DNA from: an uncultured Prevotellaceae bacterium
GTDB lineage: Bacteria > Bacteroidota > Bacteroidia > Bacteroidales > Bacteroidaceae
Length of the DNA stretch: 64,000 nt
Direction: 5' to 3'
NCBI GenBank assembly: GCA_902785695.1
Contig: CACZZQ010000002.1
Span: 1 to 64,000, forward strand
The translations under genes were made by a program, and so were the position numbers. The notes below the pieces were generated by a model. It searched no databases. It saw only the letters and a list, made by a program, of their open reading frames with translations, and was not told where the DNA came from. Positions within the stretch are counted from its first letter, which is position 1, and every line of letters starts with the position of its first letter. This document shows, piece by piece, positions 14,793 to 24,581 of this stretch.

Positions 14793-17700
14793 TTATCTGA
14801 TTACTTGTTTCTTTCCGTTATGAATAAATAGTCCAGGGGCTGCGGGCTTGGCAGCGAGACGGCGACCGTCGAGGGTATACCATCCGGCAGCAGGGGATTC
14901 AATATCGCTGAGGGATGCAGGTAAGATTCCTGTCAACTCAGGACTGGCGATAGAGAGCGAGCTGAGCGAAAGCGAACTGATGCTTACCGGCGAGAACCAC
15001 ACACGGAAGGCTCCGACTGAACTGTTCTCCCTTTTAACGAATCTGCTACCCGCAGCATTCAACTTATAGACATTGGTAAGCGACCTGCCGGCAGTGGTGC
15101 CGCAGAACTTAAAGTAATCGCCACTGACACTGGCATCGCCGGTAGCCGCAACGGTGGCATCGGTTGCACTGAACGTCACCTCGCGCCCGGTCATCTGCAA
15201 CGATTCTCCGAAACGGCTATCGGGAACGGCAATGATATAAGGCGTATTGGCAGCGAGCGTCTGGGTGTCACTGAAGGTCACCGTGCCACTTTCGTCGGCA
15301 GTAAAGGCACGCAGCCAGAAGTTCTTGCCGGTATCCTCAGCACCACGGAACCAGTCTACCGTGCCTATGCCTTCGCACGTTATCGTGCTGACATCAAAGG
15401 GTACCAGCAGCGAGTTCCAGCCCTCGTTGCCACCGGCAGCCAAGGTAAACGTGCGCTTGTAGCTGATGGTCTGGGCAGTGAAGCTGAGAGGCGAGAAGAA
15501 ATCGTTGCCATCTTGAAGGACAATGTTCTCGGACTGGTTGCCCTTCACTACGTTATGCCCTGTCAGCGCTGTGGGTACCGACGCATCGCTGGCCAGGAAG
15601 TAGAGGCAGTTGGGATTAGTGCTCGGAGTGACGGTCAGGCCCTCAAACGATGCTACATCGCGAAGGTCTACGAAGCAGGCTGTGCCGGCATCAATATTCT
15701 CGGAAGACGGATGGATGGTGGTGGCTCCTGTGGCATCGCCTATGCGATAACCGTCGGTGGTGGTTATCGTACCTATCTTGTTTTCCACGTCATAACCCCA
15801 GTGAACGGCATCTGTTGTATTTCCATCTTTCGTGTAAGTAAAGCGGAAGCTGTAATGTTTATCCTTCTTCAGTCCGTCGTAGGCAAAAGTAAGGGTCGTC
15901 ACTCCATCGGTATCGCCAGTTTTCTTTGCCACAATAAGAGGCTTACTGATTACATTAAGACTTTCAAAGTCATCATCCGCTTTCCATTCCCTGATAGAAC
16001 AATTCAACCGGCCTGCATAACTATTGGTCTCAGAGGTGTTGGTGACGCTGACAGTGGCACGGAAAGCATGGCCATAGAGTTGTCCACCGGCAGTAAGATT
16101 GTTCACGGTGACATTGAATCCCAGGTCTAAGTTGTCGGTGGCATCGCTTTCCGTAATAGTAACAGAGTACTCTCCACCAATCTTTGTACCGTTGGCCTTA
16201 ATTATCAGCTTATCAGTGCCTGCTGCTGTTGGTGTATAGAAGAAATGGACATCTACCGTGCGACTTGCTGGAATATCAGCCTGCTTTCCGGCAATCATTT
16301 GTTCCTTTTCCCCTTTACTATACAACATGAGATTATGGTGAAAATCTATTTTACCGCCAGTTAGAGAAACTATCACCTCCTGCTCATGGCCCATGACGCA
16401 ATCGCCTATTACCTGAAGATTAACAAGCTCTGGCAGACTTACAGCAGGTATTGGAGCTGTAATAGTCAGACTGTTGCCGTTGATGATAGCAGCCATCTGG
16501 AACCTGTCACCAGCATAGCACTCTTGCCAAGTCTCAGTACCATGTTCCTTACTTACCACCTTAATATAATAGGTACCGTCAGAAACAGAGGCTGGAATAC
16601 TCAAGTCGCTGAGAGACTCATTCAGGTCATTATTGAAAGCACAAGATTTATTATTTGCTTCATGGAGCGTATGCACCACATTGCCATCACCATCTGTGAG
16701 CTGAACGGCATAGTCAAAAGCGTTGGAACCGAATTGATAGCTGCACAGTGTGACATAGAGACTGATGCCGGTAAAGGCATCTTCGGCTTTCTCCCTGTCA
16801 AAGGATGCAGAACTGCGTGTATCGTTACTGCCGAAACGGAATCCTTCCAGAGAAAGGCAATAACCCGAATCATCTGTTTGCGAACGTGGCGGTTGGATGC
16901 CGAGTATCGCATCCTGTCCGTAGCTAAAACCATCGACGGTGCTGCTGCCACCAATTCCTTGTTCGGCGGGGTTAAGAATCGATAAGCGGAAATATCCATC
17001 GGAAGAGCCGCTCCAGCCCCAGTTGAGGTGGAAAAAGTCATCAGTATCATAGCCGTCGCACACAAAGGAGTGTCCGCCTCCAGCACTTTGTCCGCCCATG
17101 ATGACTGGACGATTAGCGGCCAGTTCCTGATAGATCAGATTCACCCACTCCTGATAACTGTAGTATTCACGACGAGCATATCTTATGCCACTGTCATAGC
17201 CGAAACAGCTCGTTAACGCCCATGGAATACTTGCGTTGTAGGCAGAAGATCCCCCGGCAGCAGATACATCATAGTTCATCTGTAATGCCCAGCCACAATA
17301 CTGCATCAGTTTGGCTACGGCATCTGCTGCCGCCCCCGTACTGTTAGAACTATAGGTATGAGTCATGGCATCCCAGTCGAAGGTTGTAGGTTCGAGACCC
17401 TTCAATTCAAACTTCTTTGTTTTAGTGGTATAGCCAGAAATAGCGGACGTGGCTCTTTCAGGCCATTTGTGATAGAACATCAGCTGTGCCATCGATGTAG
17501 CTACACAGCCTGTTACTGTATGTTCTGTTTCCACCAAAGGACAGTTGTTATTGTACGGACTGCCCTGATTCCATCTGGTGACGATCAGTGGACTTATCCT
17601 GGAGCGGACATCGGCTTGGCTTTCAGCGCGTGCCTGGGCATTGACACTCTGCGGGTGGGTCTGCAGCCAGGCTATCTGTTCTGCATAGCCGTCCAGCATA

Positions 17701-18044
17701 TAGCGCAGAGCGTCTGGCAGGGCATCCATGTCAATATGGCCACTATCTGCATAACCCAGGATGGCGGGGGTGCTGTCATCACCGCTGACAATCACGAAAC
17801 CGTCTTCATCGCTGACGTTAAACACATAGTAGGCACTTTGCGCAGCACTCGTTTCTGTAGTTAGTTTCGCTTGTGTGAGACGAATTGCCGAATGCCTGGC
17901 CGATGAATGGCGCGGTGTCAGAAACGTCTTGGCAATATTAAAAGCCTCTGCCCTACTAATAGGCTCTGCCGATGCCACCAAGGCTATCAGCAGAAGCATG
18001 ATAACTGAAAAAAATCTCTTACCAAAAAAGCTACAACATTTCAT
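14793..18044 (-). CDS. Secreted C10-family cysteine protease (streptopain-like)
   Basis: A 1083-residue exported protease. In order: a signal peptide (about 1-26), a SpeB-type prodomain (DGFVIVSGDD near 81-90), then the catalytic domain with Cys-180 in VTGCVATSMAQ, His-325 in GGGHSFVCDGY and an NWGWSGSSDGYF segment. About 700 residues of beta-rich repeats follow. The last 40 or so residues (GWYTLDGRRL ... PGLFIHNGKKQVIR) look like the C-terminal sorting region of Prevotella secreted proteins, suggesting type IX secretion. It starts one base after the prfB stop and is probably the end of the mraZ-to-prfB run. Confidence 0.9.
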   Translation of the reverse strand: MKCCSFFGKRFFSVIMLLLIALVASAEPISRAEAFNIAKTFLTPRHSSARHSAIRLTQAKLTTETSAAQSAYYVFNVSDEDGFVIVSGDDSTPAILGYADSGHIDMDALPDALRYMLDGYAEQIAWLQTHPQSVNAQARAESQADVRSRISPLIVTRWNQGSPYNNNCPLVETEHTVTGCVATSMAQLMFYHKWPERATSAISGYTTKTKKFELKGLEPTTFDWDAMTHTYSSNSTGAAADAVAKLMQYCGWALQMNYDVSAAGGSSAYNASIPWALTSCFGYDSGIRYARREYYSYQEWVNLIYQELAANRPVIMGGQSAGGGHSFVCDGYDTDDFFHLNWGWSGSSDGYFRLSILNPAEQGIGGSSTVDGFSYGQDAILGIQPPRSQTDDSGYCLSLEGFRFGSNDTRSSASFDREKAEDAFTGISLYVTLCSYQFGSNAFDYAVQLTDGDGNVVHTLHEANNKSCAFNNDLNESLSDLSIPASVSDGTYYIKVVSKEHGTETWQECYAGDRFQMAAIINGNSLTITAPIPAVSLPELVNLQVIGDCVMGHEQEVIVSLTGGKIDFHHNLMLYSKGEKEQMIAGKQADIPASRTVDVHFFYTPTAAGTDKLIIKANGTKIGGEYSVTITESDATDNLDLGFNVTVNNLTAGGQLYGHAFRATVSVTNTSETNSYAGRLNCSIREWKADDDFESLNVISKPLIVAKKTGDTDGVTTLTFAYDGLKKDKHYSFRFTYTKDGNTTDAVHWGYDVENKIGTITTTDGYRIGDATGATTIHPSSENIDAGTACFVDLRDVASFEGLTVTPSTNPNCLYFLASDASVPTALTGHNVVKGNQSENIVLQDGNDFFSPLSFTAQTISYKRTFTLAAGGNEGWNSLLVPFDVSTITCEGIGTVDWFRGAEDTGKNFWLRAFTADESGTVTFSDTQTLAANTPYIIAVPDSRFGESLQMTGREVTFSATDATVAATGDASVSGDYFKFCGTTAGRSLTNVYKLNAAGSRFVKRENSSVGAFRVWFSPVSISSLSLSSLSIASPELTGILPASLSDIESPAAGWYTLDGRRLAAKPAAPGLFIHNGKKQVIR

Positions 18045-18045
18045 T

Positions 18046-19164
18046 TTATTCGTCTGTTACTGGGAATTCCATCAGGTAGGCTTTGATGAAACCATCGAGT
18101 TTGCCGTTCATCACACTCTCCACGTCGCGTGTCTCGAAGTTGGTGCGATGGTCTTTTACACGTTTGTCATCGAAGACATACGAACGGATTTGAGAGCCCC
18201 ACTCTATCTTCTTCTTGCCAGCCTCGATCTTGGCCTGCGCCTCCAAGCGTTTCTTCATGGCGCGGTCGTAGAGTTGTGAGCGGAGCAGGGCCATAGCACG
18301 TTCCTTATTCTTAGGCTGGTCGCGGGTCTCGGTGTTCTCGATGAGGATTTCCTCTTCCTCGCCTGTATCGGGGTCGGTGTACCAATAGCGCAGACGGACA
18401 CCCGATTCCACCTTGTTGACATTCTGGCCACCGGCACCACTGCTTCGAAATGTGTCCCACGAGAGTTTGGCTGGGTCTACATAGACCTCGATGGTGTCAT
18501 CTACCAAAGGGCTTACGAAGACAGAGGCAAAACTCGTCATACGCTTGCCCTGCGCATTGAAGGGGCTGACGCGCACCAGGCGGTGAACGCCGTTCTCGCT
18601 TTTCAGGAAACCGTAGGCATACTCGCCGCCCTCAATCTGCATGGTGACGCTCTTGATGCCAGCCTCATCGCCGTCGAGCAAGTTGGCAATGGTCACCTTA
18701 TAGCCGTGAGCCTCAGCCCAGCGCATATACATTCGCATGAGCATAGAGGCCCAGTCCTGTGCCTCAGTACCACCAGCACCGGAGTTAATCTTCAGCACGC
18801 AGTCCATGGGATCTTCTTTCTGGCGCAGCATATTCATCAGTTCCAGCTCCTCGATGGCCTCGATGGCTTTGCGGTAGTCATCGTCGACCTCATCCTCGGT
18901 GACCATCTCGTCCTTGTAGAAATCGAAGGCAAGTTGCAGTTCGTCGGCCTTGCTACGCACTTCCTTGTAGCCGTCAATCCATTTCTTGATGGCCTTCACT
19001 TTCTTCATCTGCTCCTCTGCCCTTTTCGGGTCTTCCCAGAAGTCGGGAGCCTGGGTACGGAGATCCTCCTCCTCCCACTCCACCTGCTTTTCGTCAATCT
19101 TCAGGTAGTGAAACAGCTTGTCTGCTCTATCTAATACGTCTTTTAACTGATCCTGTGTTATCAT
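18046..19164 (-). CDS. prfB: Peptide chain release factor 2 (RF2)
   Basis: Recognises UGA and UAA stop codons and releases the finished protein. The 372-residue protein has the RF2 discriminator SPF in VRVSPFNAQGKR and the catalytic GGQ in SSGAGGQNVNKVES (about residue 245). In many bacteria prfB needs a programmed +1 frameshift near codon 25; here that region reads straight through (HYLKIDEKQ) with no in-frame stop. It lies between the acyl-CoA synthetase gene (3 bases) and the C10 protease gene. Confidence 0.96.
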   Translation of the reverse strand: MITQDQLKDVLDRADKLFHYLKIDEKQVEWEEEDLRTQAPDFWEDPKRAEEQMKKVKAIKKWIDGYKEVRSKADELQLAFDFYKDEMVTEDEVDDDYRKAIEAIEELELMNMLRQKEDPMDCVLKINSGAGGTEAQDWASMLMRMYMRWAEAHGYKVTIANLLDGDEAGIKSVTMQIEGGEYAYGFLKSENGVHRLVRVSPFNAQGKRMTSFASVFVSPLVDDTIEVYVDPAKLSWDTFRSSGAGGQNVNKVESGVRLRYWYTDPDTGEEEEILIENTETRDQPKNKERAMALLRSQLYDRAMKKRLEAQAKIEAGKKKIEWGSQIRSYVFDDKRVKDHRTNFETRDVESVMNGKLDGFIKAYLMEFPVTDE

Positions 19165-19167
19165 ATT

Positions 19168-20976
19168 CTATTCTTCGTACATCATATCGATTTGTTCCTT
19201 GTAGTTCTCGTTGAGCACACGACGTTTGATTTTCAGCGTGTTAGTCAACTCGCCACGTTCCATCGAGAAGGCTTGGGGCAGGAGCGTGAAGCGCTTCACC
19301 TGCTCATAGTGGGCAAGCGACTGCTGGAGCGTCTCAATGCGATCAGTGAGCATACGGATGATGCGCTTGTCGCGGCACAGGTCTTCACGACTGTTGTAGG
19401 CAATGTCGTGTGTACGGGCATACTCCTCAAGCAGTTTGTACTCTGGCACGATGAGGGCTGAAACGAACTTACGCTGGTCGGCAATAATGGCAATCTGGTC
19501 GATGAACTTGTCCACCAGAAGTTTCGACTCAATCATCTGGGGTGCTATATACTTGCCGTTGGATGTCTTGAAGAGATCCTTGATACGGTCCTTGAGGAAG
19601 AGTTCACCATCCTTGATATAACCGGAGTCGCCTGTCTTGAAATAACCATCAGCGGTAAACGACTGGGCGGTGATGTCATCACGGTTGTAATAGCCACGGG
19701 TGATGGTGGGACCTTTCAGGAGCACCTCGCCCTCTTCGCTGATCTTCAGGTCGATGCCCTGGATGGGATGACCTACGGAACCTACCTGGAACGGTTTTCC
19801 CAAGTGGTCACAGCTGACGGTAGCCAACGACTCGGTGAGACCATAGCCCACCACCATGTTGAGACCGATGGCATGGGCAAACTCCTCTACATGGGCAGAG
19901 ACGGTGGCTCCTGCCGTGGGGAAGAAATGGGCATTCTCAAGTCCCAGCTCCTTACGAACCAGTGAGAAGACGGTCTTGTTCAGTACCTCGTATTCCAGAT
20001 GCAAGGCCATAGGGGGCTGTTTACCTGCCGCCAGATACTCGATATTATGTTTGCGGCCCACCTCCAGGGCGTGCTTGAAAAGCTTACGCTGCACGGCACC
20101 GCTGGTCTCTATCTTCTCCATAACACCGTGATAGACCTTCTCCCAGAAACGGGGTACGCTGGACATACAAGTAGGATGCTGCTCGCGCATGGACTTCTGA
20201 ACCTCCTGCGGATAGGTGTTGACAATCAGACGGGCTCCCACGGTGATACAAAGCAGGGTCCAGCCACGCTCGAAGATATGGGTGAAGGGCAGGAAGTTCA
20301 TCACACGGTCGTTCTCGTCGACAGGCACGTCAAGGTGATTAGCCTCCATAGCAGCATGGAACTGACCCATAGAAAGGATTACGCCCTTGGAATCGCCCGT
20401 GGTACCACTGGTATAGAGAATATTGGCGATATCGTCCATCGTGGCTTCCTGCTGACGCTTCTCCACCTCGGCATGACGATTAAACCCCTCGCCCAACTTC
20501 AGAAAATCAGAGAACGACATCACCGTCGGATCACCATCGGGCAGCTTTACAGAAGGGGCATAGACGATGATACGCTCCAGGGAACGGCAGGTAGGAAATA
20601 CACGGCGTGCCTTGTCGAACTGATCCTGCTCGCCCACGAAGAGGAAACGGATTTTAGCATCGTTGATCATAAACTGGATCTGCTGCTCACTGCTGGTGGC
20701 ATAGAAAGGGATGGTGACAGCACGGATGCCCCACGCTCCGAAGTCGGTGAAGAGATACTGCACGGAGTTCTGGGAGAAGATACCCACGTTCTCCTGTACT
20801 TGGATACCCAATGAGAGCATCGCATCGGAAACCTGACTGACGATGCCCGAGAACTGATTCCATGAACACGATTTCCATTCCGTGGCTCCGAAATTCTTGT
20901 AGATCAGTGCCTCGCGGTCGCCATAATGGCCTGCCACATCGTGCACCAATCGGGAAAGATGGCTGTTAATCTGCAT
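19168..20976 (-). CDS. Long-chain acyl-CoA synthetase (AMP-binding enzyme)
   Basis: Activates fatty acids to acyl-CoA with ATP. The 602-residue protein has the AMP-binding motif ILYTSGTTGDSKGVILS, the central GYGLTE, and the C-terminal FKTGDSGYIKDGELFLKDR and RIKDLFKTSNGKYIAP segments. The open frame begins at 21012, but that would overlap ftsZ. The internal ATG at 20976 gives a normal N terminus (MQINSHLSRLVHDVAGHYGD). Placement behind ftsZ is part of the long minus-strand run. Confidence 0.9.
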   Translation of the reverse strand: MQINSHLSRLVHDVAGHYGDREALIYKNFGATEWKSCSWNQFSGIVSQVSDAMLSLGIQVQENVGIFSQNSVQYLFTDFGAWGIRAVTIPFYATSSEQQIQFMINDAKIRFLFVGEQDQFDKARRVFPTCRSLERIIVYAPSVKLPDGDPTVMSFSDFLKLGEGFNRHAEVEKRQQEATMDDIANILYTSGTTGDSKGVILSMGQFHAAMEANHLDVPVDENDRVMNFLPFTHIFERGWTLLCITVGARLIVNTYPQEVQKSMREQHPTCMSSVPRFWEKVYHGVMEKIETSGAVQRKLFKHALEVGRKHNIEYLAAGKQPPMALHLEYEVLNKTVFSLVRKELGLENAHFFPTAGATVSAHVEEFAHAIGLNMVVGYGLTESLATVSCDHLGKPFQVGSVGHPIQGIDLKISEEGEVLLKGPTITRGYYNRDDITAQSFTADGYFKTGDSGYIKDGELFLKDRIKDLFKTSNGKYIAPQMIESKLLVDKFIDQIAIIADQRKFVSALIVPEYKLLEEYARTHDIAYNSREDLCRDKRIIRMLTDRIETLQQSLAHYEQVKRFTLLPQAFSMERGELTNTLKIKRRVLNENYKEQIDMMYEE

Positions 20977-20992
20977 GATGATGATATTTTGT

Positions 20993-22321
20993 TTATGCGA
21001 AACTGATGACACCCTGCGGTGGTTCCGGTAAATCCTGACGCGACATCTCCGTGATATTGTCTTGACTTCCTATGCTGGCCAGTATTTCTTTGGTACGCTT
21101 ATAGGTAGGAGTCTGTTCTACGGCCGAGATGACATCGTCGTTGTCGAGATCCTCAGGACCGAAGATAAAGATATTGGGACGGCGTTTGTAGCGCTTGGCA
21201 GAGTCGCTGTCGCCATAGAAATGGCCACGACGTTCCTCACGCTTGGCAGCACGCTCTTGTTCCTCAGCCAGACGGTTGGCATCTTCCTTGGTCTGCTGAC
21301 GCAGCATACGCTCCTCCATGCCGTCGACATTCTGCATACCGAAGCCAGTAGCCAGGATGGTCACTTTTACACGTTTGCCCAGTTCAGGATCTACGGCAAC
21401 ACCCCATTTGAACACGAAGTCATTGCCAAAGCGATCCATGAACTCGTGGACGTAGTTCATCTCCTCCATCATAAAGTTATCCTTAGAGTCCTTCTGGTGC
21501 GAGAACGAGATATTGAGCAGTATCTTCTTGGAGTTAAAGATATCGTTGTCGTTGAGCAAGGGAGAGTTAAGGGCATCGTCGATAGCCTTCTTCACACGGT
21601 CCTCGCCCTCACCATAACCGGTTGACATGATAGCCACGCCACCATCCTGGAGTACGGTCTTCACATCGTTGAAGTCGAGGTTCATGGTGCCATGAAGGGT
21701 GATAATCTCTGCAATAGACTTGGCAGCCACCGACAATGTGTCATCGGCCTTGCCAAAGGCATCGAGAAATGAGAGATCAGGATAAATCTCACGCAAACGC
21801 TCATTATTGATAACGAGCAGGGCATCGACATGCTTGGACATCTCCTCCACGCCATCAAGAGCCTGATCAATCTTCTTGTTGCCCTCGAAACGGAAAGGAA
21901 TGGTAACGATACCCACGGTGAGGATATCCATCTCTTTCGACACACGGGCTATGACAGGAGCAGCACCGGTACCGGTACCACCGCCCATACCAGCCGTGAT
22001 AAAAGCCATACGGGTGCCGTCGTTGAGCATATTATGGATGTCATGAAGACTCTCCTCGGCAGCAGCGCGCGCCTTTTCAGGACGGTTGCCGGCCCCAAGT
22101 CCCTCGCTTCCCAATTGCAGTTTGACGGGAACAGGCGAGTCGTTCAACGCCTGGTTATCGGTGTTACACACTACGAAGGTCACATCGTGGATACCTTCCT
22201 TATACATATGGTTGACAGCATTGCCACCACCACCGCCTACGCCGATGACCTTGATAATGCTGTGTTTCTCTTCGGGAACGCCGAAGTCGAGTATATCGTT
22301 TGTCTTATTGAAATCTTCCAT
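20993..22321 (-). CDS. ftsZ: Cell division protein FtsZ
   Basis: The tubulin-like GTPase that forms the division ring. The 442-residue protein carries the GTP-binding signature GMGGGTGTGAAPV near residue 112, GVGGGGGNAVNHM at the N terminus and NTDNQAL. A variable charged linker (REERRGHFYGDSD...) leads to a C-terminal tail. The leader from ftsA (22322-22375) consists of 7-base repeats. Confidence 0.98.
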   Translation of the reverse strand: MEDFNKTNDILDFGVPEEKHSIIKVIGVGGGGGNAVNHMYKEGIHDVTFVVCNTDNQALNDSPVPVKLQLGSEGLGAGNRPEKARAAAEESLHDIHNMLNDGTRMAFITAGMGGGTGTGAAPVIARVSKEMDILTVGIVTIPFRFEGNKKIDQALDGVEEMSKHVDALLVINNERLREIYPDLSFLDAFGKADDTLSVAAKSIAEIITLHGTMNLDFNDVKTVLQDGGVAIMSTGYGEGEDRVKKAIDDALNSPLLNDNDIFNSKKILLNISFSHQKDSKDNFMMEEMNYVHEFMDRFGNDFVFKWGVAVDPELGKRVKVTILATGFGMQNVDGMEERMLRQQTKEDANRLAEEQERAAKREERRGHFYGDSDSAKRYKRRPNIFIFGPEDLDNDDVISAVEQTPTYKRTKEILASIGSQDNITEMSRQDLPEPPQGVISFA

Positions 22322-22375
22322 GTTCTATTATATATGAGAAATGAATAATGAGAGATGAGAAATGTAAATGAGAAA
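22322..22375. repeat. Heptad spacer between ftsA and ftsZ (site H4)
   Basis: On the minus strand, seven-base units of the type ATTTCTC (ATTTCTC, ATCTCTC, ATTATTC and variants, one shortened to six bases) run from the ftsA stop codon. They end about 14 bases before the ftsZ ATG. Confidence 0.75.
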
Positions 22376-23812
22376 TTACTCTTCAGGAGCAGCAAGGTTT
22401 TCAAGCCACTTCTTTGTTTTGTTCCAGAAGCTCTTTTCCTTCTTCTTGCGACGCTCCTCTTCTTCTTCCAGGCGACGCTGTTCGGCCTCAGCAGCCTCGG
22501 CAGCCTCCTTCTTGCGGCGGGCCTCCTCGGCAGCTTTCTCTTCCTCACTGGCCGTACGGATGGTGCCAGTTGCTATCTCGTCAATCTGACGCGGACGACG
22601 GTCTGCAACAACAGGAGCCTGTTCCTGATCACCAAAGAGATTGCCGTTAGGATCGATATAACCGCCGGCACAGTTAAGGTCACCCTTGATAAGCAGACCC
22701 AATACTGTGTTGTACATACCGCTGCGCTGACGTATCTGGTCATTGCTGGAGTTGACAGTAGTATTAACGAACTTGGCCACACGGACTTTATCAATATGCG
22801 TGTACTTCTTGAAGGCCACTTCAATATTTTTCATATTCGACCCACCACCTGTCAGGATGATGCCGCCCAACAGTTTGTCGTAGTATTCGGCAGGAATCTG
22901 ATAGCGCACATTCTCGATAATCTCTTCCATGCGAGCCTCTACAATCTCTATGAAACGACGGCTCTCCATCTGACGCTCTGAGTCGATAGGATACTTCTTA
23001 TCCGGATCTATATCATTGTTATCGGTATAGGCAGAGGCATAGGCGAGCTTCATCTTCTCAGCATCGCTCTCTTCCATCTGAAGCGACGCAATATCCTTCG
23101 TTATATTGTTGGAGCCAAGAGGAATGACTGCCAGATGGCGCAACACATTCTTTGAGAAGACAGACACCGTGGTGGTGTCGGCACCGATATCGACTAAGGC
23201 ACAGCCCGAGCGCTTCTCGGCTTCGGTAAGCACCACGTTAGCCAAAGCCAAAGGTGCCAAATACATATCAGCTACCTTGATATTTGACGTCTCAAAGCAT
23301 TTGTTCAGGTTCTGGAAGAACGAGTTGCGCTCAAGGATATTCAGGAAGTTGCCTTCCAGACGGTTGGCACGGATGCCAACAGGATCCATCTGCAGCTGCG
23401 TGTCGACACGGTACTCCTGTTCGGCCACATCCAAAATCTTCTGATCGCCATAGTCCATGCCACGGTTCATATCCATCAGTTCAACAACCATCTCCTGAGT
23501 GATGATAGAGTCTACAGGAAGATCTTTGACGATAGAGTTCCTGACACTACGGATAGACTGTCCACCAACGCCCACGAAGACCTGAGTGATACGGGTCTTC
23601 AGCTGAGTCTCCAGTTTCTTGACCATAGACGTGAGACACTGTGCCGTCTTGTCGATATTGTAAACCACACCCTTGCGGATGAACGAAGAAGAATCTTCCC
23701 TCACCAGTGCCAATACACTGATGCTGCCATCAGGCTTCTTCTGTCCGGCAATACCCGTCACCTTGGATGAACCGAGTTCAATTGCAACAATAAAATCCTT
23801 AAATTCTGCCAT
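22376..23812 (-). CDS. ftsA: Cell division protein FtsA
   Basis: An actin-like protein that tethers FtsZ to the membrane. The 478-residue protein has the ATPase core (AIELGSSKVTGIAG at the N terminus, ALVDIGADTTTVSVF in the middle, GIILTGGGSNMKNI later). The C-terminal region is long and highly charged (about residues 425-465, Glu/Lys/Ala-rich, predicted helical) and ends in an amphipathic membrane-targeting helix (SFWNKTKKWLENL). Length exceeds E. coli FtsA (420) because of that linker, as in other Bacteroidota. Confidence 0.97.
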   Translation of the reverse strand: MAEFKDFIVAIELGSSKVTGIAGQKKPDGSISVLALVREDSSSFIRKGVVYNIDKTAQCLTSMVKKLETQLKTRITQVFVGVGGQSIRSVRNSIVKDLPVDSIITQEMVVELMDMNRGMDYGDQKILDVAEQEYRVDTQLQMDPVGIRANRLEGNFLNILERNSFFQNLNKCFETSNIKVADMYLAPLALANVVLTEAEKRSGCALVDIGADTTTVSVFSKNVLRHLAVIPLGSNNITKDIASLQMEESDAEKMKLAYASAYTDNNDIDPDKKYPIDSERQMESRRFIEIVEARMEEIIENVRYQIPAEYYDKLLGGIILTGGGSNMKNIEVAFKKYTHIDKVRVAKFVNTTVNSSNDQIRQRSGMYNTVLGLLIKGDLNCAGGYIDPNGNLFGDQEQAPVVADRRPRQIDEIATGTIRTASEEEKAAEEARRKKEAAEAAEAEQRRLEEEEERRKKKEKSFWNKTKKWLENLAAPEE

Positions 23813-23827
23813 ACTATATAGTCATTT

Positions 23828-24562
23828 TTATTTCCTTTTACAAACAATTTGATTATCAAACTCCACGCTGACACGTGAGTATTTGTTCCATCCGGCCTGC
23901 ATCAATCCATAGCGATAGAACTTCTGCAGACGGGAGAGCTTCCTGCTCACGTCAGTGGGCTGACCCAGATAGATTATATGACCGCCAACACGAGGCACCA
24001 TCTCCACAGAGCCGTCACTGAGTACATGATACTGCACTATCTGGTTCTTCCAGAACGAATCCGACAATATGGTATTGGAAAGGGGAGCGAGCCATTTCTC
24101 AGCATAAGGTTTGCTGATTGCGCCAGTAGCAATAATGAGATTGTATGAATGGTCGGTACGGGGCATTGGCTTTCCATGACTATCCACACAATAGTCATCG
24201 CCGCGGTCGTTCATCACACGGACTACGGGGATACGCTGACGCACGTCGATACACACCAGGCCATTTTGCCCCTTATAGCATTCGGCAGACTCGATGAGTT
24301 CCTTGCTCTCCAGGACTTCTTCCATGACACGCAGGTTGATCTTCTTCATAGACCTTCCTATGGGGCTGATACCATCCTCGTTGAGCATGAACTTGATGTC
24401 GCTGGGCGACAGGAACCCCTCTACAATACCCTCCTCAATCGTAATACGGAGGTCGCGGCATACCTGAGTTTCATCGGGCTTGTTGAAAGCTGTCATAGCC
24501 AGTATGAGATAGCCACCAAGCACGATGTTAAATGCCCCAAATGCTATTTTCTTCCAATTCAT
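23828..24562 (-). CDS. ftsQ: FtsQ/DivIB-like division protein
   Basis: A bitopic membrane protein of the divisome. The 244-residue protein has one N-terminal membrane helix (about residues 8-25), a POTRA-like region (LRITIEEGIVEGFLSPSDIKFML ... INLRVMEEVLES) and a beta-rich C-terminal domain. Sequence conservation in this family is weak, so the call rests on topology and position between murC and ftsA. Confidence 0.85.
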   Translation of the reverse strand: MNWKKIAFGAFNIVLGGYLILAMTAFNKPDETQVCRDLRITIEEGIVEGFLSPSDIKFMLNEDGISPIGRSMKKINLRVMEEVLESKELIESAECYKGQNGLVCIDVRQRIPVVRVMNDRGDDYCVDSHGKPMPRTDHSYNLIIATGAISKPYAEKWLAPLSNTILSDSFWKNQIVQYHVLSDGSVEMVPRVGGHIIYLGQPTDVSRKLSRLQKFYRYGLMQAGWNKYSRVSVEFDNQIVCKRK

Positions 24563-24581
24563 TGACGCTATTCTTTTAACC

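Noticed and set aside
14603..14800. 65-codon open frame with a hydrophobic stretch after the ATPase gene
   Set aside because: It would start with GTG without a clear ribosome-binding site, overlaps the convergent C10 gene end, and its second half is not protein-like. The hydrophobic stretch is not enough to call a gene.
15513..16130. 205-codon plus-strand open frame opposite the C10 protease gene
   Set aside because: Antisense to a secreted protein gene, with no start signal and no plausible product.
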